The notes: generated by a model not told the origin, from the letters alone. A stretch of DNA of 64,000 nucleotides from Ascarosepion bandense (GCA_037127315.1 JBBBDQ010001122.1:7126001-7190000), one strand, 5' to 3'. Numbered from the stretch's first letter, positions 31,013 through 43,264 are shown. Translations and numbers: made by a program.

Positions 31013-31309
31013 TATTGGCTTGCGAATTTTGTGAGATAGTGGATCTGAGTTCAATCCCTGAGTCAGGCAGTGTGCACTTACACTCAGCAGAAACAGGCAA
31101 ACAATAACTGAACAGTGATAAATAAAATAAGAACTTCACAAGATACCTTTAGACATGAGCAGTGGAAAAAGAACAGTCTATCCCCATAGATTAAATAAAG
31201 GGTTCAGTTCAGAATTCCCTGTAGTTTACTCAGATTGATATACACCTTTAGGAGGGTGGAGAGCATAACATCCAAAATGTGATAACAACAGTAAAAATGA
31301 GGATAATAG

Positions 31310-31505
31310 TCTGAATGTCTTCTTCTTTTATGTTCTTTCAGGACCTAGGCAATCATGGCTTTCCACATCTCCCTGTCCCTGGTGGCTCTTAGCATGTTTT
31401 CTCCTGTTGCACCATGCAACCCTCGTTCTGTCATCCACCTGATCAGGTCCTTCAAATATGTTATCCACTGCTTTCCTCTGTCACTTTTTCCCTCTATCAT
31501 GCTTT
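31310..31505 (-). mobile_element. RTE LINE, extreme 3' end
   Basis: Matches 23470-23640 (ATCATGGCTTTCCACATCTC; CTGTCATCCACCTGATCAGG). Truncated after about 190 bp. Confidence 0.75.
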
Positions 31506-31837
31506 TTTTATAGAATTGAAAAATTTTTCCTCCATCTTTATTATTTTTAATACAGTATATGATTGACAGTATATATATATATATATATATTTACAGTATA
31601 TTTTCCTTGTTGTTCACTGAGTATCAGAGTTCATTTTTTTACTGTTCTAAGTATCATTGGGACCATTGTATTAATCTTCCACGTTGATTTGGTGGATAAA
31701 TTCTTTGGTGTTTTTAATATTTTCTCAAGTTTAGAAATAATATATAATCATTATTCCATATTTGGAAGAATACCTTCATCTTTGTTGTTTTTAGTAGAAT
31801 ATTTACCATCTGTCAATTTTCCCTTCAGCTTTAAGTT

Positions 31838-32015
31838 AAACAGAACAGATTGGGTTTCATACCTTGGTTGGCAACCAGTCTACTGCAAAAATTAATGGCA
31901 ACCTACTGCAAGAAAATCTTCTGCCAAGTCAGTCATGTCTCAAAAGAGATATGATTGCACAAGCATGTATCACGCATGCAACTTAATGACTATATGACTG
32001 ACTGATTTACAATGT
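31838..32015 (+). mobile_element. tRNA-SINE 3' part
   Basis: Body and tail of the 24905 SINE family: GATTGGGTTTCATACCTTGG, GGCAACCAGTCTACTGCA, AGTCAGTCATGTCTCAAAAG. The head is missing. Confidence 0.7.
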
Positions 32016-32597
32016 ATGTTGGCATATAAATAACCTTTTAATATTATTCCCCCACTAAATGGGGGGGAGAACCTTAATTTCCAGAAATAAAATGTGAAAC
32101 ATAAATCCTGTGGGTTATAGTAAGTTGTTAGCATGGGATATTTTTTATGCTAGACTGACCCCTGCCTCGTCTCCTTTTTTTTAGATGATGTCGAACAAAT
32201 ACACAACCGGATGTGTACCTCAAAAAGCCATTTAAAGATTGCATTTAAGAACAGGGGAATGAGTGGATGCTTAGCAGAGAAAAGCCATTCTTCGGGATAC
32301 CATAATAGCCTACTGGAAACACAAAACCAACTAATGAGGTATTGTGGATTGTCGTAGTTAACATAATTAACAATATCTCTCCACCATTTTTTCGTTTGAA
32401 TTTGAGTGAAAAGAAAGTATATGTTAACTGAATTATAAATTCAATGCAACACATTTTCAAATATGATTTTAGGGGAGGGCATCTTGTATGATGAATATAG
32501 ACTTAATTCTACATTTTAGCTTAAAAAAACTGGAATTTTTTGGACCATTTTTTCATGTTTGGTGTCCTTAATATTGTATTTTAGCAGATCCATTCTT
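32016..32597. other. AT-rich sequence, nothing recognised
   Basis: No coding or repeat signature beyond low complexity. Confidence 0.4.
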
Positions 32598-32820
32598 TGG
32601 TCATTTAATTTTCTCAACATCTCAAAGGTCATTTAATTTTCTCAACATCTCAAAGGTCATTTAATTTTCTCAACATCTCAAAGGTCATTTAATTTTCACA
32701 TCATCTCAAAGGTCATTTAATTTTCTCAACATCTCAAAGGTCATTTAATTTTCTCAACATCTCAAAGGTCATTTAATTTTCTCAACATCTCAAAGGTCAT
32801 TTAATTTTCTCAACATCTTT
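32598..32820. repeat. 28-bp tandem repeat, eight units
   Basis: Eight near-identical units (GGTCATTTAATTTTCTCAAC plus ATCTCAAA). The fourth has CACATC for CAACATC. High identity points to recent expansion or homogenisation. Confidence 0.92.
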
Positions 32821-33839
32821 GAGCTCCCTTAAAAGATTTGAACTATTTTTTTGGCTTTCAGCTTTAACACAATGTTCTCTTTTTTCTGAGGCTTTGGACA
32901 CAAAAATTAAATAGTATTAGATATAATAGTGTTAAATTTTTTTGGCACCTTATTTCTTTTGTCTCAAAATTTTGGTAGCCTGATTTCACATTGGCACATA
33001 TAATTATCAGGATGATTTTATAGCAAATTAATCAGACAATTCTAATCAAATGTATTTACCAAACATAAAGGTTCAACTAGTTGGTAAACTAAAAAGATTT
33101 TAACAAAAAGCAAATATTAGTCAAAATAGTAGCATAAAAATTATTAGTACAAGAGTAACAAGCAAAATGATGTTAGTTTGTAGTATGGTAAAATACAAAA
33201 AAATTATTACAGGTTAGTTTGATTCAGTTAACAGAATATAAACTTCAATAGAGTCAGGTATGAGTGGGGGGACATAAATCAAGGTTGTGTTCAGTGTTAT
33301 TTTATAGAAAGGTTCCAAGATTTTATAAACACATTATGAGTAAAATTCAATCCATTATTAAGTTTTCATGATTTCAATGAGATTGACAAGGATTTCGTGT
33401 AACTGATTTGTAAGTGGTTAAGTAATTATCCTTAAAAAAACATAAAAGATTATTTTGTTTCTGGTAATTCATTTCTTAGCAATTAATAAAGATTAATTAA
33501 CCAATTAATTAATCAATTAATAAAGATCACATGGAAAACTTCAGTTCTACAAGAAAACATATTTATTAGTTTGCATTTGAGAAGATATTAACCCATTAAT
33601 ACACAATGTCCCATTTTCTATTAATTAAATGTTTATAAAAACAATCCGATATTAATTAAACATTTTTAGAGATACAGTATTATATATAAGTTCATAGAAA
33701 ATCAGTAATTAATTATAGGTATATAAAAATTCATTATTAACTATAAGTTTCTACATATTTTAAAAGCGTACAATTAAAATCAGATTTTTTTATAAACATC
33801 TAATTAATAACTGAATTTTTATAAAAATATTTAAAGAAA
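32821..33839. other. AT-rich sequence, nothing recognised
   Basis: Very AT-rich, with ATTAATTAA words near 33480-33530. No gene. Confidence 0.4.
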
Positions 33840-34650
33840 GATTTTTTTAAAAATTTATAATTAACAATGAATTTTCTAAAAGCTTATTATTGAAATTGGT
33901 TATATTTACAAAGCTATAGTTAATAGAAGATTTTATTAAAGCCTATAATTAATCCTTGACCTTTTTGGAAACCTATTATTGGCACTGGTTATGTTTACAA
34001 ACCTATAGTTAATAAAAGATTTTATGAAAACCTATAATTAATCTTGGATTTTTTAGAAACCTATTATTGGCATTGGTTATATTTACAAACCTATAATTAA
34101 TAAAAGATTTTATGAAAACCTATAATTAATCTTGGATTTTTTAGAAACCTATTATTGGCATTGGTTATATTTACAAACCTATAATTAATAAAAGATTTTA
34201 TGAAAACCTATAATTAATCCAGGATATTTTAAAAACCTGTCATTGGCATTGGTTATATTTACAAACCTATAATTAATAAAAGATTTTATGAAAACCTATA
34301 ATTAATCCAGGATATTTTAAAAACCTGTCATTGGCATTGGTTATATTTACAAACCTATAATTAATAAAAGATTTTATGAAAACCTATAATTAATCCAGGA
34401 TATTTTAAAAACCTGTCATTGGCATTGGTTATATTTACAAACCTATAATTAATAAAAGATTATATTAAAGCCAATAATTAATCCTGAATGTTTTTAAAGA
34501 CCTATATTGGCACTGGTTATATTTATAAACCTATGATTTAATAGAAGATTTTATTAAAGTCCATAATTAATCCTGTATTTTTTAGAAACCTATTATTGGC
34601 ATTGATCATATTTACAAATCTATCATTAATAAAAAATTTTATTAATTAAT
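33840..34650. repeat. 88-bp AT-rich satellite array
   Basis: Period 88 bp: successive CATTGGTTATATTTACAAAC words at 34071, 34159 and on. Inner units are nearly identical, edge units diverged. The unit itself contains several ACCTATAATTAAT half-units, so it grew from a shorter repeat. Confidence 0.85.
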
Positions 34651-34661
34651 TAAATACAACG

Positions 34662-35020
34662 GTTCTTGCTCGATCACAAAAGTTAAGCAACATTGAGCCT
34701 AGTCAGTAATTAGATGGGTGACCGCTTGGGAATACCAAGTACTATAAGCAGTTGGTGACGGATGTGCACTGTAGTGCAGTGGATATCGGCTTGGAAAGAG
34801 AAATCGGTGAGCTGAGTTTGAATTCCAGTTGAATGCCCTGCATTCACTTGCATGTTAGTACCCTTGGGAAAAGTTTAATATGTTCCTTCCCTCCAGTTAT
34901 GGGTTAAACAACAGGGTAGGACTTGGGATCCTGCCCTTAAACAAATCCCAATGAAACTTCCTTCATTGGGGAGGAAGCCAGCTCAACTTGACTAGGGTGA
35001 ATGCGGCTTGCATACATATA
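34662..35020 (+). mobile_element. 5S-tRNA composite SINE inside the satellite
   Basis: 34668-34755 is 5S rRNA-like (GGTTCTTGCTCGATCAC, AAGTTAAGCAACATTGAGCC, AGATGGGTGACCGCTTGGGA). A tRNA-SINE head follows (TAGTGCAGTGGATATCGG, box B GAGTTTGAATTCCAG), then the SINE body to about 35000. It splits the 88-bp array from the 86-bp array. Confidence 0.8.
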
Positions 35021-35960
35021 ATTAATCCTGGATTTTTTTGAGAAACCTGTTACTGGCTCTTACAAACCTATACTTAATAGAAGATTATATTAAAGCCAGT
35101 TATTAATTCTGAATGTTTTTTAAAGAGCTATATTAGCACTGGTTATATTTATAAACCTATAATTTAATAGAAGATTTTATAAAAAGCCTATGATTAATCC
35201 TGGATTTTTTGAGAAACCTATTACTGGCATTGTTTGTATTTATAAACCTATAATTAATTGAAGATTTTATTGAAGCCTATAATTAATCCTGAATATTTTT
35301 TAAAGACATATATTGGCACTGGTTATATTTACAAATCTATAATTGATAAAAGATTTTGTTAAAGCCTATAATTAAGACTTGATTTTTTCTAAAAACCTAT
35401 TATTGGCATTGGTTATATTTATAAACATGTAATTAATAGATTTTACTAAAGCCTATTATTAATCATAGATATTTTTAGAAACCTGTTAATGGTTTTGGTT
35501 ATATTTAGAAACCTATAATTAATAGATTTTACTAAAGCCTATTATTAATCATAGATATTTTTAGAAACCTGTTAATGGTTTTGGTTATATTTAGAAACCT
35601 ATAATTAATAGATTTTACTAAAGCCTATCATAGATATTTTTAGAAATCTATTATTGGCTTTGGTTATATTTAGAAACCTATAATTAATAGATTTTACTAA
35701 AGCCTATTATTAATCATAGATATTTTTAGAAACCTGTTAATGGTTTTGGTTATATTTAGAAACCTATAATTAATAGATTTTACTAAAGCCTATTATTAAT
35801 CATAGATATCTTTAGAAACCTGTTAATGGTTTTGGTTATATTTAGAAACCTATAATTAATAGATTTTACTAAAGCCTATCATAGATATTTTTAAAAATCT
35901 ATTATTGGCTTTGGTTATATTTAGAAACCTATAATTAATAGAAGATTTTATTAAAGTTTA
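35021..35960. repeat. 86-bp satellite array (relative of the 88-bp array)
   Basis: Period 86 bp in 35450-35940 (TTAATGGTTTTGGTTATATT and AATAGATTTTACTAAAGCC), with some units shortened. Older, irregular units lie at 35020-35450. Confidence 0.82.
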
Positions 35961-36169
35961 TAATTAATCCTGTATTTTGTGGAGACATATTATTCATACC
36001 AGACATTTTAAGGTCCAAAAGTTAAAACTGGATATTTTTTTAAACATATAATTAACGATAGCTTTATTTTTTTTAACTGAACTTACTACCTTAGTTATAA
36101 TCAATTTTTGATTGTTGGTAAATAATACTTTGATCTGTTACTAAGAATAATTCTCTGTCCTTCACCTGT

Positions 36170-36805
36170 CTTATGGCCATATCATGTTGAATACACCGGT
36201 TCTCATTTGATCACCGAAGTTAAGCAACGTTGAGCCTGATCAGTACTTAGATGGGTGACCGCTTGGGAATACCAGGTGCTGTATGTGTTTAGTGACGGAT
36301 GTGCGTGCTTACGGCCATATCACGTTGAATACACCGGTTCTCGCTCGATCACTGAAGTTAAGCAACATTGAGCCTGGTCAGTTCTTAGATGGGTGACCGC
36401 TTGGAAATACCTAGTGCTGTAAGTGTTTAGTGACGAATGTGCGTTGTGGTGCAGTGGATACCCTCTCAGAAAGAGAAATCGGTGAGCCGAGTTCAAATTC
36501 CAGTTGAATATCCTACATTCACTGAAGCATTGTACCCTTGGGAAAGGTATTAATCCATCCCTTCCCTCCCATTATGGGTTAAATAACAGGGTAGGACTTG
36601 GGGACCCTACCCTTAAAAACAAATCCCAATGAATCTTGATACTCGAAAAGAAAAAAGTATTACTAGACATAAAACTTGTATAAAAACAACAATAAATTGT
36701 TGAAAGAAAAATGGTATCACCAGCAATAAATAAATAAAAATTTAGTTGGTAATAAATGATCCGCTAAGGTTGATATGCTTTAAAACAAAACAACCAACCA
36801 ACCAA
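36170..36805 (+). mobile_element. Composite SINE with two tandem 5S rRNA-like heads
   Basis: Two 5S-like copies at 36172-36290 and 36309-36425 (TACGGCCATATCACGTTGAA; GATGGGTGACCGCTTGG) retain most of the 5S internal control region. A tRNA-like head follows (TTGTGGTGCAGTGGATACCC) and a body and tail to ACCAACCAACCAAC. The second 5S plus tRNA head looks like a complete SINE, with an extra 5S unit upstream. Confidence 0.85.
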
Positions 36806-37584
36806 CTGTCCTTCACCAGGATTGAACTTATTACCATAGAGTTTTGGTTTGCATGAGAGTGGAAAAGATAAACATAATTACTGTAAATAGGCGGCTTCTT
36901 TATGAGGTGGGGACGAGGTTTACACCTATGCATAGAGAGGTATTTGATATATATTTGATCCAATTGAAAGGTTTTTATCATATGCTTTTTATTCTTATTT
37001 TAAGAAAGGTAAAAATGTCATTTTGGCTAAAAAATATGTAGTTTATGCAGAAGATACTGTGATTTATTAATCAATAGAAAGTTGTTTGCAAATCTTCATG
37101 CTAGTGGTTTCTTGCCGAGTGAAATGTTGCTTAGGGCAACAAAAGACAGGAAGGTGTAGAAAGCCATCTCCACCTGCAGAGTGGAGATGGCTTTCAAAAA
37201 GACCTGAGCTCGCTTTAAATGATCTTTTATTTAAAGACCAATTGTGGTTGATAAAATATAATGTATTATTTACAACGAATACAAAATATTGCACAAAAGG
37301 AATCACTACTAACCAAACCAAAGGATTGCCTTTATTGTTCACTCTCTACAAGGCCCAAGAGCCACTCAAGGTTACAGAGTAAGAAGCAAAATTTACGCAG
37401 TTATTTGGAGGAAATAACAGTTAACTCCAGACTTGAACAAGTTAAGATTGTAGCAATTAGGGAAGCATCCTTTTGGGAGTTAATTTCACAAACTTCTTTG
37501 TGGAAAGAAGCTGCCAAAGAGGAACTTACATCTCATCAATAGAATATGAATGTAATGAATCTGGTTTGCTACAATGTGTGTGAC
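36806..37584. other. Unclassified sequence with a strong hairpin
   Basis: No gene recognised. 37159-37195 is an exact 15-bp stem (GAAAGCCATCTCCAC / GTGGAGATGGCTTTC) with a 7-base loop, flanked by a LINE-like short frame. 37330-37375 carries AAGGCCCAAGAGCCACTCAA, a repeat word also seen near 27930 inverted. Confidence 0.45.
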
Positions 37585-37995
37585 ATGATGATTTTTTTAA
37601 GTCAGTTCACCCCAAGCAAGGCAATAATGCCCCTAAGATATATGGGGGCTACTGAAAGTGGAAGAGAACAAGATCTTAAAAGGAACCCAATCCTAAGCAG
37701 TAAACAAAGAACAAACACCTACTCTTTTTGAAGAGATTGGCGAGAAGTGTGAAACTGAATGATAGATGAACCTATCTACTTCTATTGAGGAGTAAATAAA
37801 TAGTATATAAAATTTCAGAGTTTTGGCAAATATGTTAGGAGTATAGAGTTGAAGTAGATTTTAGAAGGAACTGGAAACTCTATCTTAAACAGTTAACAAA
37901 GAATAGACCTCTAATCTTGTTCAAAAGACTGGGGAGATGTATGAACCAAATGATAAACAAACTTCTCTACATCTGAGGTTAGAACTGGTTGAAAT
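37585..37995 (-). mobile_element. Old LINE-B-tailed non-autonomous element
   Basis: The reverse strand has the tail (GGGGCATTATTGCCTTGCTT) and units resembling 58880-59215 but heavily diverged (TTAAACAGTTAACAAAG). 41660-41905 is another decayed copy of the same subfamily. Confidence 0.6.
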
Positions 37996-38689
37996 AAAAT
38001 AATGTCATTCATCTGAACATTTTCCATAGGAAATCCATTAATATTCATGGAATTTCCAGTCTTTAAATTAATGGATAAGTTTTCTCCTTTAGAAAACAGA
38101 AATGATAATTCTAAAAAATTTAAAAACCTTATTGAATTATTTCAGATTGGTCCAAGTGGGGTACCTCTATACTTGTTAGGAACATCTTTCATAGAAAAAT
38201 CATTTCTGTTCTTCATGATTGATAACCAACAGCTGAGGATAAATAACAACCATTGGAATTAAACTTTTACCGTTAATAAATATCTTCCATCTGAGTAGAA
38301 CTCACATACTTTGAAACACTTGCCTCTTAACATCTTTACTGCTAAAAAATTTCTTGACAATTTTAGGTCAGTCTTAAAAGTAAATATTCTCATTTAATGT
38401 TTCCTGCACATTTTTTTTCAAATGCCAGTCACTTCTTTGCTAGTAATCCCAGTGTTCTGCCTCTCCTGATTCTTATCTCACAAGCCATTTCATTTCTCTC
38501 AACAGGTGGAGCCTTGTACTTTTCAGATCTGTGTTTTCAGTCTCTTTTATGTCATTCAACATCCAAACAGTAAACCTTTCCTTCCCTCTTTGTTGCTGTC
38601 TGTTTTAAGAACCAATTTATTTTTCACGTACACTCGATGATAAATCTATTCAGCCATCAGTGATGATTCAGAGCAGGTTTGATCTTTTT
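37996..38689. other. AT-rich sequence, nothing recognised
   Basis: The 37985-38120 segment is partly duplicated at 41900-42050 (CATTTTCCATAGGAAATCC). No gene. Confidence 0.4.
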
Positions 38690-38905
38690 CACCACTGGAA
38701 TAACTATATTGGAGTAGATAGACTAAATTATCGCCCGGTTTACACTCCACCCACGTCTATTGAACGGGTGAAGAGGCTCATCCCTTGTTTCCTGTTTAGG
38801 ATGTGGTTTCTGGCTTTCTCTTTTCAAACCTTTTCACTCTTACGTAGCCCCCTGCACGTCAGTGGCATTACCGCCTTGCTTGGAGTGATATGATTAAAAA
38901 AAAAA
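38690..38905 (+). mobile_element. LINE-B-tailed non-autonomous element (one unit)
   Basis: TATCGCCCGGTTTACACTCC, GAAGAGGCTCATCCC, GTAGCCCCCTGCACGTCAGT, ACCGCCTTGCTTGGAGTGAT, poly(A). Confidence 0.75.
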
Positions 38906-39069
38906 ATTTTTCCGAAATGAAGCAAGAGTTTTGATTTCAAGTTCAAGTATAGTACATGATTTCCAAGGTTGATCTTTTCTGTTAAATCAGTGTGTGTTTC
39001 ACTTCAGATTACATTGTAATAGACTTTGTCTTCAGTGTCCTTCTGAAAAGCCAGGTGCAGGGATGATCG

Positions 39070-39490
39070 GAAAGAGGACATCTAGATGCCGGTGCTGTAA
39101 GCATTCAGTGACGGATGTGCGTTGTGGTGCAGTGGATATCGGCTTGGAAAGAGAAATCGGTGAGCTGAGTTCGAATTCCAGTTGCATACCCTGCATTCAC
39201 TTAAGCACTGGTAGCCTTGGGAAAGGTATTAATCCGTCCCTTCTCTCCAGTTATGGGTTAAATAACAAGGGTAGGACTTGGGGACCCTGCCATTAAAAAC
39301 AAATACTAATGAATCTTGATACTCGAAAAGAAAAAAGTATTACTAGATACAAAACTTATATAAAAACAACAATAAATTGTTGAAAAGAAAAAGGTATTAC
39401 CAGCAATAAATAAATAAAATTTAGTTGGCAATAAATGACCCACCGAGGTTGATTTGCCATGAAAACAAAACAACCAACCAACCATTCTAG
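39070..39490 (+). mobile_element. tRNA-SINE with truncated 5S head
   Basis: Begins at the 3' end of the 5S-like part (GCCGGTGCTGTAAGCATTCA), then TTGTGGTGCAGTGGATATCG, box B GAGTTCGAATTCCAG, body and ACCAACCAACC tail matching 36425-36805. Confidence 0.8.
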
Positions 39491-40199
39491 ATGCCAGGTT
39501 CAGATCTGCCTGATATGTTCATATGTAGGCTTGTATAATTGCACCTGGGTTGCAAGTTGTTATGTAAGAATAAAGTATTGATACTGACACTTGTGATCAA
39601 ACACAGATCTCCAGGCAAACGTAATTGTTGAAGGAACTGTGTTATTGAGATCATGTGACAATAAATATTTAGTATATAAAGCAGAAGTTTGAGTGTGTTC
39701 TGTGTAATGCATCATTAAAGAGATTGTTTCTGAGTGACTTACATGAGAGAATTATTGTGCATTATTGTGCATTATTTGAAAAATTCATTTAATACACACT
39801 ACTGAAATATTGTAACTCACAAATAGAGAATTACTAAAAATTCCCTTCAGTGTAACATTATGAAAACAACGTTATAAAACAAGTGCAGAAAATAACCATA
39901 TTAAAGGGAGCTATATAAGCACTCACCTTAGAGAGGAGAGGAGTGGAGAGGAGAGGAGAGGAGAGGAAAGTCATTTTTAAACATTGCAGATGAGAATATA
40001 AATTATATAGTGGAGGAAAAGCTTGTGTTCATGTTAAAATGTACACTGGTATTAGGCAAGAACTTTTCATTTGGACAACTGACACAACACAATCTTCTTT
40101 TCTTAATTTTTCTCTATTTAGCCTGACATCAGTATTAGCTTAAAATTAAATTTAGTAAATCAATTAGATAAAGCTAAATGAAGGAACATGGTAATTATA
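39491..40199. other. Unclassified, with GAGAGGA-type tract
   Basis: 39935-39970 is a (GAGAG) purine repeat. No gene. Confidence 0.45.
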
Positions 40200-40768
40200 C
40201 AGGGTGCCCATAAAGTCCTGTGTGCACTTTAAAAAATTTATAACTTTATTTGTATTTGTGATAGAAATAATCTGCAAAAAATGAGCTTGAACAATTAAAC
40301 TTGAAAAATAATACAGTGTTTCAACAAGATGGAGCTTCTTGGCACTTTGCTGTGCGTGTTAGAGAGTTTCTAAACCAGGAATTTCCTAACAGATGGCTCG
40401 GAAGGGGTGGACCATTTTATTGGCCTCCACATTCGCCAGATTTGACTACATTAGATTTTTTTCATGTCAAAACAATTGTGTACTCAACCAAACCTAGTTC
40501 ATTAGAAGATTTGAAAGCTAAAGTAACTAATGTAATTTCAGGCATTACTGCAAATCAGTTGGCAAATATTTTCCGTGAACTGCAAAATCGTATTACCCTT
40601 TGTATTGCTAACAATGGAGGAGTTGTGGAAACTTAAATAAAATTTCAATAAAACTTTACAAAATATAGATTTACTTCTTTCTAATCCTTTTTACAAATTA
40701 TTTCTATTGCAAATACAAATAAAGTTATAAATTTTTTTAAAGTGCACATGAACTTTATGGACACCCTG
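40200..40768 (+). mobile_element. Internally deleted mariner/Tc1-superfamily element with TIRs
   Basis: Ends CAGGGTGcCCATAAAG / revcomp CAGGGTGTCCATAAAG; inverted repeats extend about 50 bp and TA lies on both sides (40198-40199, 40769-40770). A 569-bp element with only the C-terminal half of a transposase inside. TIRs are nearly intact, so it could be moved by a full-length relative. Confidence 0.85.
40301..40636 (+). pseudogene. Mariner-like transposase, C-terminal half
   Basis: 111 open codons: FQQDGASWHFA holds the second catalytic Asp and WPPHSPDLTTLDFF the third (36 residues between, by my count). SLEDLKAKV follows. The expected N-terminal DNA-binding domain and the first Asp are missing. 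A 50-bp relic of the same 3' coding end is at 41281-41330. Confidence 0.8.
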
Positions 40769-41659
40769 TATTTTCAGCTCTGAGAGTTGCAAGTCCAAAA
40801 AAATTCTGTTTTAGTGTCAGAATCAAGAAGGTTTTGTAAACATAGGATTTTACAATCATACTAAATTAAGAATAGATATCAAGTTTAGTCAAAAGCTGAA
40901 ATTTCAAAATAAACACATCTTCCCGAATAGAAATATTGTTATAGTCTTCCATAAGTTCTTCTAATTTGATCTTGTAGCATACAAAGATATGTCGTTAGAG
41001 TAAATCAAATTCTCTTGGATTTATTTTTGCACAGGTACACTTTGAGAAGGTATGAATGTACCTCCTCTCCCATTCCCTGTTATGGGTTAATTAAGAGGAC
41101 ATGTATCCATAAGTCACTATCATCACCAGAGAATTCATAGAATCTAAAAATATCATGTCCTAACTTTAGATGACTGGCAAAAGGTTGATAAACAATAAAA
41201 AACAAGAACCAATCCATCAATCCGTACAAAACTTCACAAACCACTTTTAACATATTTGATCATTTGCAGTAACTTTACTATAAACTACAAAATCGTATTA
41301 CCCTCTTTGTATTGCTAATGATGGAGGGCATTTCTTTGCTGCATTTAATTGACATTTTTACCTTTCTTAATATAAATGCTCAGTATATTAAAAATCTTGC
41401 TTTTGTTCAGCCATTTTCAATATTAAATCAAATAAAGAAAAATAAACCAGTTCTAACAAAATTGTCTTAAAAAATAGATGCTGATTTGACTGGTGTCCTG
41501 TAGAAATCAAAAGAAATTCTTCAGCAAAAATTTAGTCAAAACTAAAAACTCCTTATGTCACTGAATTTTTTTAATATCATCTGATGTTAAAAATAGAATA
41601 AACATTTCAGTTTATTCAATATTTAATTTTATTTTACTTTGTGAACTTTGACTTTCATA
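40769..41659. other. AT-rich; decayed SINE and transposase scraps
   Basis: 41035-41120 resembles the tRNA-SINE body (TTATGGGTTAATTAAGAGGA). 41281-41330 repeats the transposase end (CAAAATCGTATTACCCT). Nothing intact. Confidence 0.45.
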
Positions 41660-42055
41660 TCCAGACATATTTGAAACTGAATGATAGATAAATCTATCTA
41701 ATTCTATTGAGGAATAAATAAATAGTATATAAAATTTCAGAGTTTTGGCAAATATGTTAGGAGTATAGAGTTGAAGTAGATTTTAGAAGAAACTGGAAAC
41801 TCTATCTTAAACAGTTAACAAAGGATAAACCTCTACTCTTGTTTAAAAAAACTGGGGAGATGTATGATAAACAAACTTCTCTACATCTTAGGTTAGAACT
41901 GGTTGAAATAAAGAAATGTCATTCATCTGAACATTTTCCATAGGAAATCCATTAAAATTGATGGAATTTCCAGTCTTTAAATTAATGGATAAGTTTTCTC
42001 CTTTAGAAAACAGAAAACAGAATGATAATTCTAAAAAATTTAAAAACCTTAAAGA
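41660..42055 (-). mobile_element. Decayed copy of the 37.75-38.1 kb repeat
   Basis: Roughly 390 bp parallels 37755-38120 in the same orientation (AGTTTTGGCAAATATGTTAG; CTGGGGAGATGTATG). Confidence 0.65.
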
Positions 42056-42364
42056 TGTTTATTGGTTTGACTTGCCTCTTCACAGTCTGGTTGTCAAAAG
42101 AGATGAGACACCCTGGATAGATTAATGATGGGAGTAGTCAATAGAGGGGAGAGGATAGTGTGATGACAGAGAATATAGATGCTAAGTAGCATGCCATCTA
42201 CTGTTATAAATCTACATTAATGATTCCATCATCACTGCTTATATACCATTGTCAGAATACACTAAATTTTCTTACTAACAAAAAATCTTCAAAATTCTAA
42301 AAGGCACAAAGACAGAAGCTGTTCTTGAAGTATATGTAGGGCATGTATATTTTTAAAAATTTTT

Positions 42365-42815
42365 TTTTTAATCATTTCACCCCGAGCAAGGCAGAAATGC
42401 CACTGATGTGCAGGGGGTTACATAAATGTAAAAAGATTAAAGAAAAGAGTGAGGAGTACAAACTAGTTAGAAAGGAACAATAGAAAGCAGGTGTGATGAC
42501 AGATACATAGGTGGAGAGAAAGGGAAGGTTATACAGGGGTGGGGAGAGAGCTAGAGTCCAGTGGTTAGTAGATGAGTATTGACTTTGCATTTAAATTTCT
42601 GGAGGTTGTAGCCGTCAGGAAAGCAAGAATACGGGAGCGAGTTCCACAGGCGGGAAGTGCGAGAGAAGAAGCTGCAGGAGTAGAATTGTCGTCTGCATTT
42701 GGCTAACCTGACTGTGAATGGGTGGGATCCAGTTGCCAGTCTGGTTGCACGAGTAAACACCTGTTGAGGAGGCATCAGTGACTCAAGCTCGTCCGAGCAG
42801 AAGCCATGAAAGTAT
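42365..42815 (-). mobile_element. LINE-B 3' end
   Basis: Reverse strand: FTRATRLATGSHPFTVRLAK, FFSRTSRLWNSLPYSCFPDG, YNLQKFKCKVNTHLLT, then 3' UTR and tail (TTTCACCCCGAGCAAGGCAG on the plus strand). Confidence 0.82.
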
Positions 42816-42825
42816 GGTCATATCA

Positions 42826-43200
42826 CATTGAAACATTGTTTCCTCTGTGATCAATGAAGATCATCAACACCAAACCTGATCAGTACTTAGATAAATGACT
42901 GCTTGGAAATATTAGATACTGTAAGTTTCGATGTGTGAATAATAGAGAATGGCTTGGAATTGTTTTCTAGAGAGTCCAGTTTCAATTCCAGTTTGGTCCA
43001 TTATATTCCCTTACATGCAAATACCCTTGGGAAAGATATAAATTCACCCACTCTCATTTGAATTAGGAGTTAATGAGCAATACTTCAATTATTAAATCAT
43101 TATTATCACAATTATATTAAAAAATTCTGGCAATATTAAAATATTTCCTGGCTTTAAATAACCTGTAAAAGCTTGAGAAAACAAATCAATCAATCAATAA
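42826..43200 (+). mobile_element. Old 5S-tRNA composite SINE
   Basis: Diverged 5S (GGTCATATCACATTGAAAC; GATCAGTACTTAGATAAATG) followed by a diverged tRNA head and body (CAATTCCAGTTTGG; ACCCTTGGGAAAGATATAAA) and a CAATCAATCAATAA tail. Confidence 0.6.
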
Positions 43201-43264
43201 CCATTACAAACAACATCAATATTAGAATCATTATTAGCACTGTCAATATTATAAACATTACAAC

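Noticed and set aside
32598..32820. CRISPR-like regular 28-bp repeats
   Set aside because: Direct tandem units with no spacers, in a eukaryotic intron.
36172..36425. Functional 5S rRNA genes
   Set aside because: Diverged from 5S at several positions and joined to tRNA-SINE bodies; other dispersed copies show the same fusion.
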